A DNA stretch of 64,000 bases from Burkholderiales bacterium (GTDB taxonomy: Bacteria > Pseudomonadota > Gammaproteobacteria > Burkholderiales > Methylophilaceae), in assembly GCA_030827595.1 (NCBI GenBank), contig JAURED010000002.1, positions 1 through 64,000 of the forward strand, written 5' to 3'. Below the pieces are notes generated by a model. That model was given only the letters and a program-made list of their open reading frames with translations, made no database searches and was not told the DNA's origin. Below, in pieces: positions 62,247 through 64,000 of the stretch; the stretch's first letter is position 1; the number at the start of each line of letters is the position of its first letter. Both the position numbers and the translations under genes were made by a program.

Positions 62247-63809
62247 ATGTTCGGTTTTCTTAATAAAGATAAAATCATTGCTGATGAAAAATTTAATCGT
62301 TGGCTTGTTCCTCCTGCAGCGTTATTAATTCACCTATCTATTGGAATGATCTATGGTTTTAGTGTTTTTTGGAAAAGACTGACCCAAGTTGTTGGGGTTG
62401 AGTGTGCAGAGGATGTAAGTTTTTTACAAAGAATATTTGTAACTGATTGTGATTGGAAAATGAGTGATTTAGGTTGGACTTTTTCTTTAGCAATTGTTTT
62501 TTTAGGAGCCTCAGCTGCTATTTTTGGACATTGGTTAGAGAAAGCAGGCCCAAGAAAAGCAGGGGTTGCTGCTGCATTTGCTTGGGGAGGTGGTTTAATC
62601 ATTACATCTCTTGGGGTTTACTTACATCAATTATGGATTATATGGCTTGGCACTGGAGTGTTGGGAGGTATTGGTCTTGGATTAGGGTATATATCTCCAG
62701 TATCTACCCTGATAAAGTGGTTTCCTGATAGACGAGGTCTTGCTACAGGGATGGCCATTATGGGTTTTGGTGGAGGAGCTATGATTGGAAGCCCTTCGGC
62801 AGAGTATTTAATGAATAGTTTTTCAAATATTGATGGTTCAGGTGTTTGGCAGACTTTTCTCATCATGGGCTCTATTTATTTAATTGCAATGATGTTAGGA
62901 GCTTTTGGCTATCGAGTACCTGCCGATGGTTGGAAGCCAACGGGTTGGAAGCCACAAGTTAAGACAAACAAGCTCATCACATCTGCACATGTTCATGTAA
63001 AAAATGCTCATAAAACAAATCAATTTTGGTTATTGTGGATTGTATTATGTTTAAATGTCTCAGCTGGAATTGGTGTTCTTGGAGTTGCTTCTCCAATGTT
63101 TCAAGAGGTGGCAGTAAATATTTTTGAACCAGAAAAAATTGTTGCCATAGCGGCAGGATTTGTTGCCTTGTTATCCCTATCCAATATTATAGGTAGAATT
63201 TTTTGGGCTTCATCATCAGATTTTCTTGGAAGAAAAAATACCTATCTAGTATTTTTTGCCCTTGGATTTTTAATGTATGTTTCCTCTCCATGGGCGGGAA
63301 CGACAGGGAATATTCCATTATTCGCATTAATTTTCTGTATTATTTTGACCATGTATGGCGGAGGTTTTGCAACTATTCCAGCTTACCTTGCAGATATTTT
63401 TGGCACGCAACATGTTGGAGCTATCCATGGCAGGCTACTTACAGCTTGGTCAACAGCCGGCATCTTGGGGCCCATGCTAGTTTTTTATTTAAGAGAATAT
63501 CAAATTAGCCAAGGAGTAGATCCCTCTCAGGCTTACAACTTAAGTATGTATATTCTTGCCGGATTATTAATTATAGGCCTTATTGCTAATATGCTCGTAA
63601 GACCAGTCCAATCAAAATATCACATGAGCACTAAAGAATTAGAGAATGAGCGAAAAATTATGACGACAGCCACAAAGATATCAAGAACAAAATCGACAAA
63701 TATTATATTCCAAAAGATGATTTTACCGATGGCATGGTTGATTGTAGGCGTGCCCTTGGTATTTGCAATTTTAAATACTTTTGATAAGGCATTGGTAATT
63801 TTTAAATAG
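62247..63809 (+). CDS. MFS transporter, oxalate/formate antiporter-like (OFA) family
   Basis: 12-TM pattern, IGMIYGFSVFWKRL, GIGLGLGYISPVSTLIKWFPDRRGLATGMAIMGFGGGAMIGSP. Confidence 0.88.
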   Translation: MFGFLNKDKIIADEKFNRWLVPPAALLIHLSIGMIYGFSVFWKRLTQVVGVECAEDVSFLQRIFVTDCDWKMSDLGWTFSLAIVFLGASAAIFGHWLEKAGPRKAGVAAAFAWGGGLIITSLGVYLHQLWIIWLGTGVLGGIGLGLGYISPVSTLIKWFPDRRGLATGMAIMGFGGGAMIGSPSAEYLMNSFSNIDGSGVWQTFLIMGSIYLIAMMLGAFGYRVPADGWKPTGWKPQVKTNKLITSAHVHVKNAHKTNQFWLLWIVLCLNVSAGIGVLGVASPMFQEVAVNIFEPEKIVAIAAGFVALLSLSNIIGRIFWASSSDFLGRKNTYLVFFALGFLMYVSSPWAGTTGNIPLFALIFCIILTMYGGGFATIPAYLADIFGTQHVGAIHGRLLTAWSTAGILGPMLVFYLREYQISQGVDPSQAYNLSMYILAGLLIIGLIANMLVRPVQSKYHMSTKELENERKIMTTATKISRTKSTNIIFQKMILPMAWLIVGVPLVFAILNTFDKALVIFK

Positions 63810-63812
63810 GAT

Positions 63813-64000
63813 GGATATGGAAAACAAAGGTATTTCAAACCTTAAAATAGGAATATGTATTTCAAAATTTAATTATGAATTTGTTAATCAACTTGAGACG
63901 TCAATAGTTAATGAATTATTAAAAAAGGGAGTAGATGAAAGAAATATCTTTTTATTCTATGTCCCAGGAGCATTAGAGTTACCTCTTTTACTATCAAGAT
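63813..64000 (+). CDS. ribH: 6,7-dimethyl-8-ribityllumazine synthase, truncated by window end
   Basis: Manual translation LKIGICISKFNYEFVNQLETSIVNELLKKGVDERNIFLFYVPGALELPLLLSR. Confidence 0.88.

Noticed and set aside
62247-63809. Oxalate/formate exchange function
   Set aside because: Family similarity only; no oxalate catabolism genes nearby, so substrate left open

Overview
This is a gene-dense, AT-rich 64 kb chromosomal segment. Its gene order looks betaproteobacterial (dusB-fis-purH-purD, polA-thrB-uvrD, the coxBA-ctaG-coxC cluster, a DUF3683 Fe-S/FAD oxidase). The extreme compaction suggests a streamlined, possibly marine methylotroph-like lineage (OM43/Methylophilales); this taxonomic guess is inference only. 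Content is mostly housekeeping: Mg transport, MscS, L28/L33, dut, coaBC, CstA/YbdD, lgt, ilvD, heme and purine synthesis, polA, uvrD, groESL, bioA, dacB, coq7, a DinG-type helicase, tsaB, rimI, proS, queA, tRNA-Leu(CAA), an aa3-type cytochrome oxidase cluster with assembly factors, apaH, phoBR, an MFS carrier and the start of ribH. I see no CRISPR array, prophage, insertion sequence, toxin-antitoxin pair or biosynthetic cluster, and no convincing undescribed multi-gene system. The observations most worth checking are regulatory or architectural: a perfect CIRCE operator abutting a sigma32/sigma70-like groES promoter, seven of ten convergent junctions overlapping at their stop codons, divergent gene pairs with -10 boxes 6-8 nt from start codons (possible leaderless mRNAs, one palindromic -10), an 11-bp phased repeat over the cox promoter, a hairpin plus duplicated element upstream of uvrD, a candidate divergent HolD, a cox cluster without an obvious canonical Sco, and an unknown lipoprotein coupled to phoR.
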